64,000 nt of DNA, from contig NZ_DLHM01000005.1 in NCBI RefSeq assembly GCF_002483205.1, positions 385,951 to 449,950 of the forward strand, written 5' to 3'. Positions 43,903 to 53,494 of this stretch are shown in pieces (the stretch's first letter is position 1; every line of letters begins with the position of its first letter). The notes under the pieces were generated by a model. That model was given only the letters and a program-made list of their open reading frames with translations. It ran no database searches and had not been told where the DNA came from. Source of the DNA: Flavihumibacter sp. UBA7668 (lineage in GTDB: Bacteria > Bacteroidota > Bacteroidia > Chitinophagales > Chitinophagaceae). The position numbers were made by a program, and so were the translations under genes.

Positions 43903-44790
43903 ATGAAAGAAAACATTCCGGTTATCGAAATGGCTGATTCGAAGGAACATAGTCTGCAGTTCGAACTGCAGACTATGGAATATATCGATGAACATCGGCA
44001 TAACCGGATTGATCATCCACATAAACATGATTATTTTGTAATCATCTGGATGAAATCAGGAGAAGGGAAACATATGGTTGACTTTCAGGAATTTGTTGTG
44101 GAGCAACAATCGATCTTTTTTCTTACACCCGGTCAGGTGCATCAACTCCAAACAGCAACACATCCTGATGGTTATGTACTTTCTTTTCACAATGATTTTT
44201 TCTGTACCACAGAAAGTCAGCGCGAATTACTTTTGCAAACCGGTTTATTTTATAATTGTAGTCAGTTTAAACCGTATCCAGTTTTACCTGAACAGGCAGC
44301 CATGCTGGAAAAGCTCCTGGGCCTGATGCAGGCAGAACTGAACAAGGTTGACTATATGCACTATGAAAGCTTACGTGGTCTCCTGCAATTATTCCTGATC
44401 CAATGCTCCCGTTTCTGGGGCCATTCTGAAGAAGCCAGTTCCATCAGTTCCCGGCCAGCCTGGCTTACCCGCCGGTTTTTGAACCTGCTGGAAACCAATT
44501 ACCGCAAGCATACAAAAGTGAACGATTATGCTGCTATGTTGGTAGTTACTCCCAACCATTTGAATGAAACAATCAAAAAAACGACCGGATTCCCCGCCAG
44601 TGATCATATTAAAAAAAGAGTGATTCTGGAAGCAAAACGCATGGCAGTATTGGAAAACAGCAGTGCAAAAGAAATTGCTCACTCATTGGGCTTTGATGAT
44701 GAAGCTCATTTCAGTAAATATTTTAAAAATAATACCGGACTTACATTTTCAAAGTACCGGATTTCCTATTATCTTGGCGGCAGAACCTAA
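43903..44790 (+). CDS. AraC-family transcriptional regulator with intragenic palindrome
   Basis: 295 aa. N-terminal cupin sensor (about 15-160; DHPHKHDYFVIIWMKSGEGK and FLTPGQVHQL) and C-terminal AraC DNA-binding domain (about 190-290; SSAKEIAHSLGFDDEAHFSK and YFKNNTGLTFSKYR). It is the last gene of the transporter-VOC-esterase-pirin group, 19 bp after pirin, and probably its regulator. Codons 16-25 contain a perfect 30-bp palindrome at 43948-43977 (see separate entry). Confidence 0.9.
   Translation: MKENIPVIEMADSKEHSLQFELQTMEYIDEHRHNRIDHPHKHDYFVIIWMKSGEGKHMVDFQEFVVEQQSIFFLTPGQVHQLQTATHPDGYVLSFHNDFFCTTESQRELLLQTGLFYNCSQFKPYPVLPEQAAMLEKLLGLMQAELNKVDYMHYESLRGLLQLFLIQCSRFWGHSEEASSISSRPAWLTRRFLNLLETNYRKHTKVNDYAAMLVVTPNHLNETIKKTTGFPASDHIKKRVILEAKRMAVLENSSAKEIAHSLGFDDEAHFSKYFKNNTGLTFSKYRISYYLGGRT
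43948..43977. repeat. Perfect 30-bp palindrome inside the AraC coding sequence
   Basis: CATAGTCTGCAGTTC at 43948-43962 is followed, with no spacer, by its exact reverse complement at 43963-43977. It lies 45 bp into the gene and encodes residues HSLQFELQTM. Chance occurrence of 15 matched pairs is very low. It may be a regulator binding site, or shape the mRNA as a hairpin near the start of translation. Confidence 0.95.
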
Positions 44791-44799
44791 ACCGCCTTT

Positions 44800-46737
44800 A
44801 TGAAAAAAATGGCACTCGTATTAGTGCACCTTATCCTTACAGCCACCCTTTTTGCCCAAAATCAATCGGCCGATGGTGAAGGAATGAGCCAGGCCACTGC
44901 CCTCAAAAAAATAGACAAAGACGCCGATTATGGAACCTCTTCCGCTAGTCGCCAAATAAGTTTCACTACCGGCAAAGGATTGGATGGATTACCAGTAGTT
45001 GTTGCCAATGAGAAGGGAACCATTGAAATGGTTTCCATTGCCAAACATACTTATATGGGTCATATGGTGGCCTATAATAATTTTGTACAATTAAGGGAGT
45101 ATGATTTTGAAGTCTTCTATAAGAATAAATTCAGGAGTCAGAAATATCCGCCCAAAAAAGTTTCCTTAACAGACGATGCTATCTTTTTTGATGACAACTA
45201 CGGACTTTTATATGGTATGGAAGCCCAGGACGAAGGTACCCGCTGCCGGTTTCTTTATAATTACCAGTATATAGATGCAAAATACCTGACTCGCCTTTTC
45301 TTTCATAGTTCCAATCCAATCAGAGAACAACATATTGAGTTTGAAGTGCCTTCCTGGCTGGAATTGGAACTCATTGAAAAAAACTTCGAGCCTTCCTATA
45401 AAATAAAAAAATCAAAACGGAAAGAAGGCGATAAAACAATTTATACCTATACCGCTCAAAATCTGGCTCCGGTAAAACAGGAACCAGCCTCCCTGGCAAG
45501 ACCCTATTATCTTCCACATCTTATCGTTTCCATCAAAACCTTTAAATCAGATAATAAATCGCATGCAGTTTTCAATACGATGGATAATATGTATGCCTGG
45601 TATAACCTGCTGTATAAAAAGGCTAAAAATGATATCACAGGCCTAAAAACTGTCGTGGACAAGGAATTGCAGGGTAAACAAACAGATGAGGATAAAATCA
45701 AAGCACTTTATTATTGGGTGCAGGATAATATTAAATACATCGCTTTTGAAGAAGGTTATTCTGGGTTTATTCCGCATACCGTTCAGGATGTTTACCAGAA
45801 TAAATACGGCGATTGCAAAGGAATGGCCAACCTGTTGACTGAACTATTGAAAATTGCCGGATACGATGCCCATTTTGCATGGATCGGCACCAGGGAAATT
45901 CCCTATGACCGGCGCGAAGTGCTTTCGCTCTGCGTAGATAATCATGCCATTTCCGTACTCTATCATAAGGGAAAAACCTATTTTCTGGATGGTACTGAAA
46001 AGTACGCTCCATTGGGTGTGAATGCCTATCGGATCCAGGGTAAATCAGTTTTGGTAGAACATGGAGATACCTATAAAATTGAAACCGTGCCTGCTGCCCG
46101 TCCGGAAGATAATACCATGGCAACATCCGCCAGATTGAAGTTGACGGGAACTAAGATCGCAGGACATGTACGTTTGAGTTTTACTGGTGAAGCGCGCAAT
46201 TTCTTCCACTACATTTATAATTCCATTCCATCCAATAAAAGGAAAGAGTTTATTGCCAGCCTCATTGAATTGAATAACAGTAGCACAGAAGTGTCCAATG
46301 TTAAAACTTCTGATTTTACGAACCGCGATATACCATTGGTGCTGGAAGGAGATGTGGAAATCTCCAACAGAGTAACCCTGGTTGATAAATCCTGCTATAC
46401 CAGTATCGATTTTTTTCCGGCAAGCTTCGCGAGCTTTATGCCCGATGAAAAAAGGAAAACACCCATCGATCTCGACCATGTACTATATGCAACAGATGAT
46501 ATTCAACTCGAACTTCCTGCTAATGCATCTGTAAAATCATTGCCTGCTGTATTTGAAACTTCCTTTGGACAGAATGCCATGAAGGCTCAGTATAAAATGG
46601 ACAAAAACCAATTGCAACTGACAAAAATAATGCAATTGCAATCGCCGGTTATTCAGCCTGTTCAGTTTGCCGACTGGAAAGCTTTTCTTCAGAAAATAAA
46701 AGAGTTTAATCGGACTACCATCAGTATCCAATTATAA
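44800..46737 (+). CDS. DUF3857/transglutaminase-like exported protein
   Basis: 645 aa with a signal peptide (to about LFAQ). The N-terminal half is DUF3857-like and beta-rich; a transglutaminase-like core is near 330-420, with Cys in KYGDCKGMANLL, His in CVDNHAISVLY and Asp in TYFLDGTEKY, a complete Cys-His-Asp triad. Natural role unknown; possibly periplasmic peptide crosslinking or proteolysis. The next gene encodes a related protein after an 18-bp gap. Confidence 0.85.
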   Translation: MKKMALVLVHLILTATLFAQNQSADGEGMSQATALKKIDKDADYGTSSASRQISFTTGKGLDGLPVVVANEKGTIEMVSIAKHTYMGHMVAYNNFVQLREYDFEVFYKNKFRSQKYPPKKVSLTDDAIFFDDNYGLLYGMEAQDEGTRCRFLYNYQYIDAKYLTRLFFHSSNPIREQHIEFEVPSWLELELIEKNFEPSYKIKKSKRKEGDKTIYTYTAQNLAPVKQEPASLARPYYLPHLIVSIKTFKSDNKSHAVFNTMDNMYAWYNLLYKKAKNDITGLKTVVDKELQGKQTDEDKIKALYYWVQDNIKYIAFEEGYSGFIPHTVQDVYQNKYGDCKGMANLLTELLKIAGYDAHFAWIGTREIPYDRREVLSLCVDNHAISVLYHKGKTYFLDGTEKYAPLGVNAYRIQGKSVLVEHGDTYKIETVPAARPEDNTMATSARLKLTGTKIAGHVRLSFTGEARNFFHYIYNSIPSNKRKEFIASLIELNNSSTEVSNVKTSDFTNRDIPLVLEGDVEISNRVTLVDKSCYTSIDFFPASFASFMPDEKRKTPIDLDHVLYATDDIQLELPANASVKSLPAVFETSFGQNAMKAQYKMDKNQLQLTKIMQLQSPVIQPVQFADWKAFLQKIKEFNRTTISIQL

Positions 46738-46755
46738 ATCCAGGAAACTTAAAGT

Positions 46756-49047
46756 ATGCGTTTATCAGTATATATTTTCGCAAGCCTGTTGGCAGGTTCA
46801 ATTACACTAACAGGACTAGCCCAGCAGCGGATAGGTTCAAAAGAATTGGACTTGCTGAAAAAAAATACAAAATCAGATCCCCTGCTTACGGATGCGGATC
46901 CAAATTTTAAAGCCAATACATCAGACCAATGGTCGGATGAAAGCGGTGTTATTCTGGCCCAGAAAACAAGTTTTGATTTTGATAAAAAAGGGCTTAGTGT
47001 GGGTAAGCGAATTGGACGGAATTTTTTTGGTGCCCTGCTTGCCGTACCAACACTGGGTTCTTCCATCTATATGGCCAACGCCCGTAATGATACCAGGATG
47101 CTGGTAGAAGAAACAGAAAGAAGAAAAATTCTGCTGCGCGATAAGTTTGCTGTGGAACAATATTCGGTGCTGTATTTCCGGCTTTCTATGGAATCAGATG
47201 CCTTTGAAGCCAGAGTTATCAAAAATGATGGAACAGTAAAACCAATTGATTTATCAGAAGCTATTGAATTGGGCGACCCAACTTCTACTCCCGGTATTTT
47301 CAGAGGATATACTGATGAACGTTTCAGCGCCAGGTATCGTCCCGATTATTTTAAAATTGCTGTTCCTGATCTGCAGGAAGGCGATGTGATTGAATATGCT
47401 TTCCGGCACCTCAATACTCGTTCCTTCAGTCATAATCCCAATTATAAAGAATTTGATCCCGTTTATTATTTGTGTAACCGGGAATGGCCTGTGGCACATC
47501 AGGCCCTGGAAATTATAACCCAGGATGAAAATTATTACCTGGGATATAAAAACCTGAAAGGGGCAGCAGATTTTACGGTTACACAGGGGGCGGGACGTAA
47601 AATTTACAAGTGGGTGGATCAGGCACGTGATAAAAGAAAAGATACCCGCTTTGTGAATGAATACATTGAAATGCCTTCGCTTAAATTCCAGGTTATTTAT
47701 GCCAGGAACGCTGGAAAAAATTTCATCTGGTTGCCCAATGATGCTTCCTCCAAAACAGATATTAGTCAGGATGATTTCGCCAATAAAGCCAGGCAGCTTT
47801 GGTTTGCCCCGGAAAAAATTCAGGAATCAGGCGAATATAGCAGAGGCTTGCCAACCACTGTCAAAGCAACAGTAGATGAAATGTACCGACTGCTGAGAAA
47901 AAGAGGTGCTTATGATGGACCAGAGAAAGAATTTGTGAACAAAGCCTATTATACCATTCGCTCTGTTACCATGTACAATAACTGGAATGATTATGGTTTT
48001 GCTAAGGTTTTGTCGGCACTGCTTGCCAAAAGAGGAATTGAACACCAGGTGATAGCAACAACCATCAACAACCGAACCAATATTGATAAACTATCTTTTA
48101 ATCAGGAACTGGCCTGGGTTATCAAATACAGGGATAGTTATTTTGTTAATCCGGATGAACACCTGAATCCTGATGACATGCCGGTTTATCTTGCTGGAAA
48201 CAGAGCTGTTCAATTCAGCAATAAAGAATCAGATAAGAAGGTGGAAAATATTGACCTGCCTATTGCAGATACTGTTACGAACAGTTACAGAGCATTGCTT
48301 GCCGTAGCGTTGAATGAAAGTAAAACCGGATTTATGGTGAAAAAAGAAGCGGAAGCAGCCGGACTTGTCAAACTTCGCACCATTGATGAATTACTGGCAT
48401 TGACTCCTTATATGGAACAGGATTTTCGAAACTATGGTGGAGATGGTCCCTGGGACGGACTAAGTGCTATTGATCAGGATAAAATGACCGAACGTTTTCA
48501 GGAAGCAAAAAATAAATGGAAAACGGAAAAACCAAAACTGATGAAGGAACTGGCAGAAGACCTCTACGGCCATTCCATTGAAAATTATAAGTCCTTCAAA
48601 ATTGTAAATGATGGTCGCAATCTGAAGAAACCGGGATTGCGTTATGTGGAAGAATTTGAACTGGCAGAAACAACTGCAAAGGCAGGAGAGGACCTGATTC
48701 TATCCTTACCGGCACTGATGGGGCAGCAAAATAAAATAGAGAAAAAAGAGCGGAGCCGTACCTTGCCCGTGGATATCGGTTTTCCTGCCAGATACCAGTG
48801 GAAAATAGTATTCGCCATTCCAGATGGGTTTGCGGTGAAGGGATTGGAAAACCTGGAGAAATCGATCGAAAATGAAGCTGGGAGTTTTATTTCAGCTGCA
48901 AAAATTGAAAACAACCAGGTTCATCTGACCATTACACGTAAGTATCAGCAACGTCACCTGAAAGCAGCCCAGTGGAACCAGTTATTGGAATTGCTGGACG
49001 CATCACAGGTTTTGGCTGAGTCACGAATCGTTTTGGCTAAACCCTGA
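46756..49047 (+). CDS. DUF3857-domain exported protein with degenerate transglutaminase core
   Basis: 763 aa, signal peptide to about LAQ. DUF3857-type region at about 90-280 (YFKIAVPDLQEGDVIEYAF), then a transglutaminase-like region near 390-480, where the expected GDC motif reads YNNWNDYGFAKVLSALLAK, so the catalytic Cys is replaced by Tyr. The His position is also not evident (ELAWVIKYRDSYFVNPDE). Probably a non-enzymatic partner of the upstream protein. It may bind peptides or glycans in the periplasm. Confidence 0.82.
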   Translation: MRLSVYIFASLLAGSITLTGLAQQRIGSKELDLLKKNTKSDPLLTDADPNFKANTSDQWSDESGVILAQKTSFDFDKKGLSVGKRIGRNFFGALLAVPTLGSSIYMANARNDTRMLVEETERRKILLRDKFAVEQYSVLYFRLSMESDAFEARVIKNDGTVKPIDLSEAIELGDPTSTPGIFRGYTDERFSARYRPDYFKIAVPDLQEGDVIEYAFRHLNTRSFSHNPNYKEFDPVYYLCNREWPVAHQALEIITQDENYYLGYKNLKGAADFTVTQGAGRKIYKWVDQARDKRKDTRFVNEYIEMPSLKFQVIYARNAGKNFIWLPNDASSKTDISQDDFANKARQLWFAPEKIQESGEYSRGLPTTVKATVDEMYRLLRKRGAYDGPEKEFVNKAYYTIRSVTMYNNWNDYGFAKVLSALLAKRGIEHQVIATTINNRTNIDKLSFNQELAWVIKYRDSYFVNPDEHLNPDDMPVYLAGNRAVQFSNKESDKKVENIDLPIADTVTNSYRALLAVALNESKTGFMVKKEAEAAGLVKLRTIDELLALTPYMEQDFRNYGGDGPWDGLSAIDQDKMTERFQEAKNKWKTEKPKLMKELAEDLYGHSIENYKSFKIVNDGRNLKKPGLRYVEEFELAETTAKAGEDLILSLPALMGQQNKIEKKERSRTLPVDIGFPARYQWKIVFAIPDGFAVKGLENLEKSIENEAGSFISAAKIENNQVHLTITRKYQQRHLKAAQWNQLLELLDASQVLAESRIVLAKP

Positions 49048-49060
49048 TACGGACGAAATT

Positions 49061-49486
49061 TTACGATGGTAATTTTACGACGTTCACCCAGAAGTTTTCT
49101 ATCTGCACCACCACTTTGAAAAATTCCTCCACTTCCACTGGTTTGGTAATATAACAATTGGCGTGATTGGTATAGGAAACATTAATGTCTTTATAAGAAG
49201 ACGATGTGGTTAACATGATAACAGGTATATGTTTGAATTCATTGGTGTTTTTAATGAATTGTAATACCTCGTGTCCGTTTTTTTTAGGGAGGTTAACATC
49301 CAGCAAAATCAGGTCTGGTGCATGTTCCGCTGTGAATTGTTCCTTTTTCTGAAGAAAATCAATGGCTTCTTTACCATCGCGGGCAATACTGATTTTGTTT
49401 ACCAGTTTACCTTCTTCAAGTGCTTCCATCGTTAACAATATATCCCCTTCGTTGTCTTCAACGAGCAATACATGAATTGATTTCAT
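49061..49486 (-). CDS. Single-domain response regulator (Rcp1-like)
   Basis: 141 aa receiver domain with no output domain. The acidic pocket and phosphoacceptor are visible: VEDNEGD, LILLDVNLPKKNG (Asp57 region), MLTTSSSYKD (Thr/Ser) and YITKPVEVEEF (Lys). It lies 5 bp downstream of a histidine kinase gene on the same strand, so it is that kinase's likely target. Signal passed on by protein contact. Confidence 0.93.
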   Translation of the reverse strand: MKSIHVLLVEDNEGDILLTMEALEEGKLVNKISIARDGKEAIDFLQKKEQFTAEHAPDLILLDVNLPKKNGHEVLQFIKNTNEFKHIPVIMLTTSSSYKDINVSYTNHANCYITKPVEVEEFFKVVVQIENFWVNVVKLPS

Positions 49487-49491
49487 TGGAT

Positions 49492-51036
49492 TCAGGCTGT
49501 TTTGCGAATAGTAAATGTAAGTATAGTTCCCGTACTTCCATTGTCATCAATCCATATTTTTCCACCGTGTTGTTCTACAATCCGCTTACAGGTTGCAAGT
49601 CCCATTCCTGAACCGGTATATTCATGTTTTGTTTGAAGCCGTTTGAATAGATGAAAAACTTCTTCCCTATGTTCTGTGGGTATACCAATCCCATTATCAC
49701 TGACCGAGAATTGCCAAAAGCCGGTATCTTCAGATGCAGTGATTTCTATTACAGGATCAATTCCAGGATGCTGATATTTCAATGCATTGCTGATCAGATT
49801 CTGAAATACTAATTTCAAGGGCGTTTTTCCTGCGTGTACTACCGGTAATTTTCCTACATGCAGAACTGCATGCTGTTCATCAAGCTGTGCTTTATTTAAA
49901 ACAGCAATCTGATTCAGTAGCTCTGTGCAGTTAACCCATTCCCGTTTGCCGACCTGCATGCCACCTGCATGTGCATATTCAAGTAATTCCTTTATCAAAG
50001 CAGTCATTCGTTCGGCTCCATCCATCGCATAATGGATGTACTGGTTTGCTTTTGCATCCAATACATCGCCATAATTTTTTTGGAGCAGCCGCATAAAGGA
50101 ACTGATCATCCGTAATGGTTCTTTCATGTCATGTGAAGCAACAGAAGCAAAGCGGGTTAATTCCTCATTGCTTTCTTTAAGCGGACTGATATCAACATGT
50201 GTTCCGAACATTTGCAGCGGTTCTCCATTTTCAGTAGAACGCACCACTTTTCCCCTGTCCAGAATCCAAACCCAATGACCGTCTTTGTGTTTCATCCGAT
50301 AGGTGGCTTCATAAAACAGGCTTTGATCCCGCAAACAATTACTCACCCTGGTATTGGCTTCCGCAAGATCATCCGGATGGGCAAATCTTGCCAGTGTTTT
50401 ATCATTGATTGGCTGAATTTCCTCCAGTCTGTAACCTATTAAACTGGCCCAGGTTTCATTATAGATCAATTCGCCGGTTTGAATATTCCATTCCCAGGTG
50501 GCTGCATTGGTTCCTTCCAGAACAAAATTGAGGCGCTCTTTCTCCTTCAGCAAATCTTCCTGAACCTGACTTTTTTCCCGAATTGTTTCTCTTAATAATT
50601 CCATGGTTTCCTGATCCTGCTGTTGAATCTGCAACAATTTGAACCTTCTTCTGAATTGGATGAAATTAAACCCCGCAAGGAAAAGTACAGAACAACAAAG
50701 CATCCCAACTCCCAGTTGATTAACCCCGGAATATTCCTGTTCAATTTTCTCCAGATTGCGCAGCCTTCGGTCATTTTCCAATTGTTTGGAAGCCCTGTTC
50801 TGAATTTCAAGCAGGGCAGCACTTGGGATTTGCCTGGCTGAATCAGATGTGGGCATTAAAACAGACAGGTGCGCAAGATTTAAATGGCGCAGCTCCAGAT
50901 TTTCATTGGAAAGCCGACTGATTTCTCTTGTAATTTTCTGGTGCCGGTTTTGATTTCTTAAGAAAAGGGTTAGTCCGGCAAGCATTATAACAATGGAGCT
51001 AATCAGAACAGGGAGCGTAACCGGGTATCGTTTCAT
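49492..51036 (-). CDS. Membrane PAS-domain sensor histidine kinase
   Basis: 514 aa. Two membrane segments (about 8-28, PVLISSIVIMLAGLTLFL; and 108-130, GMLCCSVLFLAGFNFI) bracket a helical extracellular region of about 75 aa. A PAS/PAC domain follows (about 165-285, WEWNIQTGELIYNETWASL), then HisKA (ASVASHDMKEPLRMIS, phosphorylated His) and HATPase (NLISNALKY, SDNGIGIP, GSGMGLATCKRIVEQHGG). It phosphorylates the receiver protein encoded 5 bp downstream. The stimulus is unknown. Confidence 0.92.
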   Translation of the reverse strand: MKRYPVTLPVLISSIVIMLAGLTLFLRNQNRHQKITREISRLSNENLELRHLNLAHLSVLMPTSDSARQIPSAALLEIQNRASKQLENDRRLRNLEKIEQEYSGVNQLGVGMLCCSVLFLAGFNFIQFRRRFKLLQIQQQDQETMELLRETIREKSQVQEDLLKEKERLNFVLEGTNAATWEWNIQTGELIYNETWASLIGYRLEEIQPINDKTLARFAHPDDLAEANTRVSNCLRDQSLFYEATYRMKHKDGHWVWILDRGKVVRSTENGEPLQMFGTHVDISPLKESNEELTRFASVASHDMKEPLRMISSFMRLLQKNYGDVLDAKANQYIHYAMDGAERMTALIKELLEYAHAGGMQVGKREWVNCTELLNQIAVLNKAQLDEQHAVLHVGKLPVVHAGKTPLKLVFQNLISNALKYQHPGIDPVIEITASEDTGFWQFSVSDNGIGIPTEHREEVFHLFKRLQTKHEYTGSGMGLATCKRIVEQHGGKIWIDDNGSTGTILTFTIRKTA

Positions 51037-51191
51037 TAATTATGGAGACTGCACAAAATAACGGTGCTAATTCATTTTTGAGTATTAAAAGTTCTATTTA
51101 AAGCAGTTTTCCAACAATTACGAAGGCTTTCATAGGTGTTTTCAACTAGTCCAGAACATTTAAACCAAAGCACTGTTATAGTTTTTTGCCA

Positions 51192-51229
51192 CTATTTATA
51201 CTCTTTTGTATAAATAGGTCTTACCTTTG
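51192..51229 (+). promoter_or_regulatory. suf promoter: 26-bp inverted repeat and -7 box
   Basis: CTATTTATAC (51192-51201) and its exact complement GTATAAATAG (51208-51217), 6-bp spacer, lie 4 bp before TACCTTTG (51222-51229), which matches TAnnTTTG. The repeat covers the -33 region, so a protein bound there would block transcription. sufB starts at 51264. The Rrf2 protein encoded at the operon's end is the obvious candidate binder; this is inference. Confidence 0.65.
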
Positions 51230-51263
51230 TGGCCAATTTTAGCAACTGAATAGTATTTGTAGT

Positions 51264-52709
51264 ATGAACGACGGATTAAGTACGATAGAACAACAGATAA
51301 CCAGCGATTATAAATACGGGTTCACCAGCAATTTGGAAGCCGATCAGGCACCTAAAGGGCTGAATGAAGACATTATCCGTTTTATATCCGGCCGTAAAAA
51401 CGAACCGGAATGGATGCTGGAATGGCGCCTGAAAGCCTACCGCTACTGGCTGAAGATGGAAGTGCCGGATTGGGCAAATATCAAGTATCCAGCCATTGAT
51501 TTTCAAGATATTATCTATTATTCTGCCCCCAAACAAAGCAAAAAACTGAATAGTCTGGATGAAATCGATCCCGAACTGCGCCGGACCTTTGAAAAACTTG
51601 GCATTTCCCTGGATGAGCAGAAACGCCTTAGTGGAGTGGCAGTGGATGCTGTAATTGACTCAGTATCAGTGGCCACCACCTTCCGCGAGCAACTGGGCGA
51701 ATTGGGAATTATTTTCTGTTCCATCAGTGAAGCCATCCAGGAGCACCCCGAACTGATTAAAAAATACCTGGGATCAGTGGTGCCCATGACGGATAATTTT
51801 TATTCTGCCCTGAATGCTGCTGTATTTACCGACGGGTCTTTCTGTTATATCCCCAAAGGAGTACGTTGTCCAATGGAACTTTCCACCTATTTCCGGATCA
51901 ATGCCGAAAATACCGGTCAGTTTGAGCGTACCCTGATTGTTGCAGAGGATAGCAGTTATGTATCCTATCTCGAAGGTTGTACAGCCCCTATGCGGGATGA
52001 AAATCAGCTCCATGCTGCTGTTGTAGAGCTGATCGCGATGGATCATGCCGAAATCAAATACTCCACCGTCCAGAACTGGTATCCCGGTGATAAGGAAGGT
52101 AAGGGAGGAATTTACAATTTTGTAACCAAGCGGGGTATCTGTGCAGGAGTACATTCTAAAATTTCCTGGACCCAGGTGGAAACCGGATCAGCAGTAACCT
52201 GGAAATATCCAAGCTGTATTCTTAAAGGGGATTATTCAACCGGAGAGTTTTACAGTGTAGCCGTTACCAATCACCACCAACAGGCTGATACCGGTACAAA
52301 AATGATCCATCTTGGAAAAAATACCCGCAGCCGGATCGTTTCCAAAGGAATATCTGCAGGTGTTAGCCATAACAGTTATCGTGGATTGGTAAGTGTTGCC
52401 AAAAACGCCTCCAATGCAAGAAATTTTTCACAGTGTGATTCGCTGTTATTGGGCGATCGTTGTGGGGCGCATACCTTCCCTTATATAGAAGTAAAAAACA
52501 ATACAGCCCAGGTTGAACATGAGGCCACTACTTCAAAAATAGGAGAGGACCAGATTTTTTATTGTAACCAGCGCGGTATCGATACCGAAACAGCGGTTGC
52601 ATTAATCGTAAATGGTTTTGCCAAAGAGGTGATGAATCAGCTACCCATGGAGTTTGCCGTGGAAGCGCAGAAATTACTGGCCATCACCCTCGAAGGAAGT
52701 GTTGGTTAA
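51264..52709 (+). CDS. sufB: Fe-S cluster assembly protein SufB
   Basis: 481 aa, the normal length. SufB-specific blocks include VPMTDNFYSALNAAVFTDGS, CPMELSTYFRINAE, YVSYLEGCTAPMRDENQLHA, VTKRGICAGVHSKISWTQVE and the C-terminal DQIFYCNQRGIDTETAVALI. It is the scaffold on which SufBCD assembles clusters from sulfur delivered by SufS-SufE. It is followed by sufC after 29 bp. Cytosolic. Confidence 0.97.
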   Translation: MNDGLSTIEQQITSDYKYGFTSNLEADQAPKGLNEDIIRFISGRKNEPEWMLEWRLKAYRYWLKMEVPDWANIKYPAIDFQDIIYYSAPKQSKKLNSLDEIDPELRRTFEKLGISLDEQKRLSGVAVDAVIDSVSVATTFREQLGELGIIFCSISEAIQEHPELIKKYLGSVVPMTDNFYSALNAAVFTDGSFCYIPKGVRCPMELSTYFRINAENTGQFERTLIVAEDSSYVSYLEGCTAPMRDENQLHAAVVELIAMDHAEIKYSTVQNWYPGDKEGKGGIYNFVTKRGICAGVHSKISWTQVETGSAVTWKYPSCILKGDYSTGEFYSVAVTNHHQQADTGTKMIHLGKNTRSRIVSKGISAGVSHNSYRGLVSVAKNASNARNFSQCDSLLLGDRCGAHTFPYIEVKNNTAQVEHEATTSKIGEDQIFYCNQRGIDTETAVALIVNGFAKEVMNQLPMEFAVEAQKLLAITLEGSVG

Positions 52710-52738
52710 TCATTAAAACAATTTTGAAATAACACGTT

Positions 52739-53494
52739 ATGTTACAAATAAAGGATTTACAAGCAGGTATTGAAGGAAAAGAAATTCTCAAAGGCATCAA
52801 CCTCACCATACAACCCGGTGAAGTACATGCCATCATGGGACCCAATGGTTCCGGAAAAAGCACCCTGGCAGCCGTACTGGCTGGTCGTTCGGATTATGAA
52901 GTAACCGGCGGATCGGTGGAATTTCTGGGCAAAGATCTCCTGGATCTTTCTCCGGAAGCCAGAGCCGGCGAAGGACTGTTTCTTGCCTTCCAATATCCGG
53001 TTGAAATACCTGGATTAAGTACCATCAATTTCATGAAAACTGCAGTTAATGAAGTACGCAAATACCGTGGAGAACCTACCCTCGATGCTGCTGAATTCCT
53101 GAAACTGATGAAGGAAAAAATGAACCTCGTAAACATCGATAAAAACCTCTTAACCCGCTCGCTGAATGAAGGGTTCTCCGGTGGTGAAAAAAAGCGGAAT
53201 GAAGTATTCCAAATGGCCATGCTGGAACCTCGCCTTGCCATCCTGGATGAAACCGATTCCGGTTTGGATATCGATGCCATCCGCATTGCAGCAGCCGGTG
53301 TTAATGCCGTTCGAAGTAAAGAAAATGCAACACTTGTAATTACCCACTATCAGCGTCTGCTCGATTATATCATTCCTGATTTTGTACATGTGCTGTACAA
53401 TGGAAGAATTGTGAAATCCGGTGGCAAAGAATTGGCACTGGAACTGGAAGAGACAGGCTATAGTTTTCTTAAAAATGAGATGAATATTGCATGA
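52739..53494 (+). CDS. sufC: Fe-S cluster assembly ATPase SufC
   Basis: 251-aa ABC-type ATPase: Walker A GPNGSGKST, the SufC-specific LFLAFQYPVEIPG Q-loop, signature SGGEKKRNE, Walker B LAILDETDSGLD and the H-loop VITHYQRLL. It drives conformational change in SufB-SufD. Its stop overlaps the sufD start by 4 bp (ATGA), coupling translation. Confidence 0.97.
   Translation: MLQIKDLQAGIEGKEILKGINLTIQPGEVHAIMGPNGSGKSTLAAVLAGRSDYEVTGGSVEFLGKDLLDLSPEARAGEGLFLAFQYPVEIPGLSTINFMKTAVNEVRKYRGEPTLDAAEFLKLMKEKMNLVNIDKNLLTRSLNEGFSGGEKKRNEVFQMAMLEPRLAILDETDSGLDIDAIRIAAAGVNAVRSKENATLVITHYQRLLDYIIPDFVHVLYNGRIVKSGGKELALELEETGYSFLKNEMNIA

Noticed and set aside
45767..46126. Antisense open frames in the DUF3857 genes and elsewhere
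   Set aside because: Low-complexity translations with no family match, lying wholly within well-supported genes.
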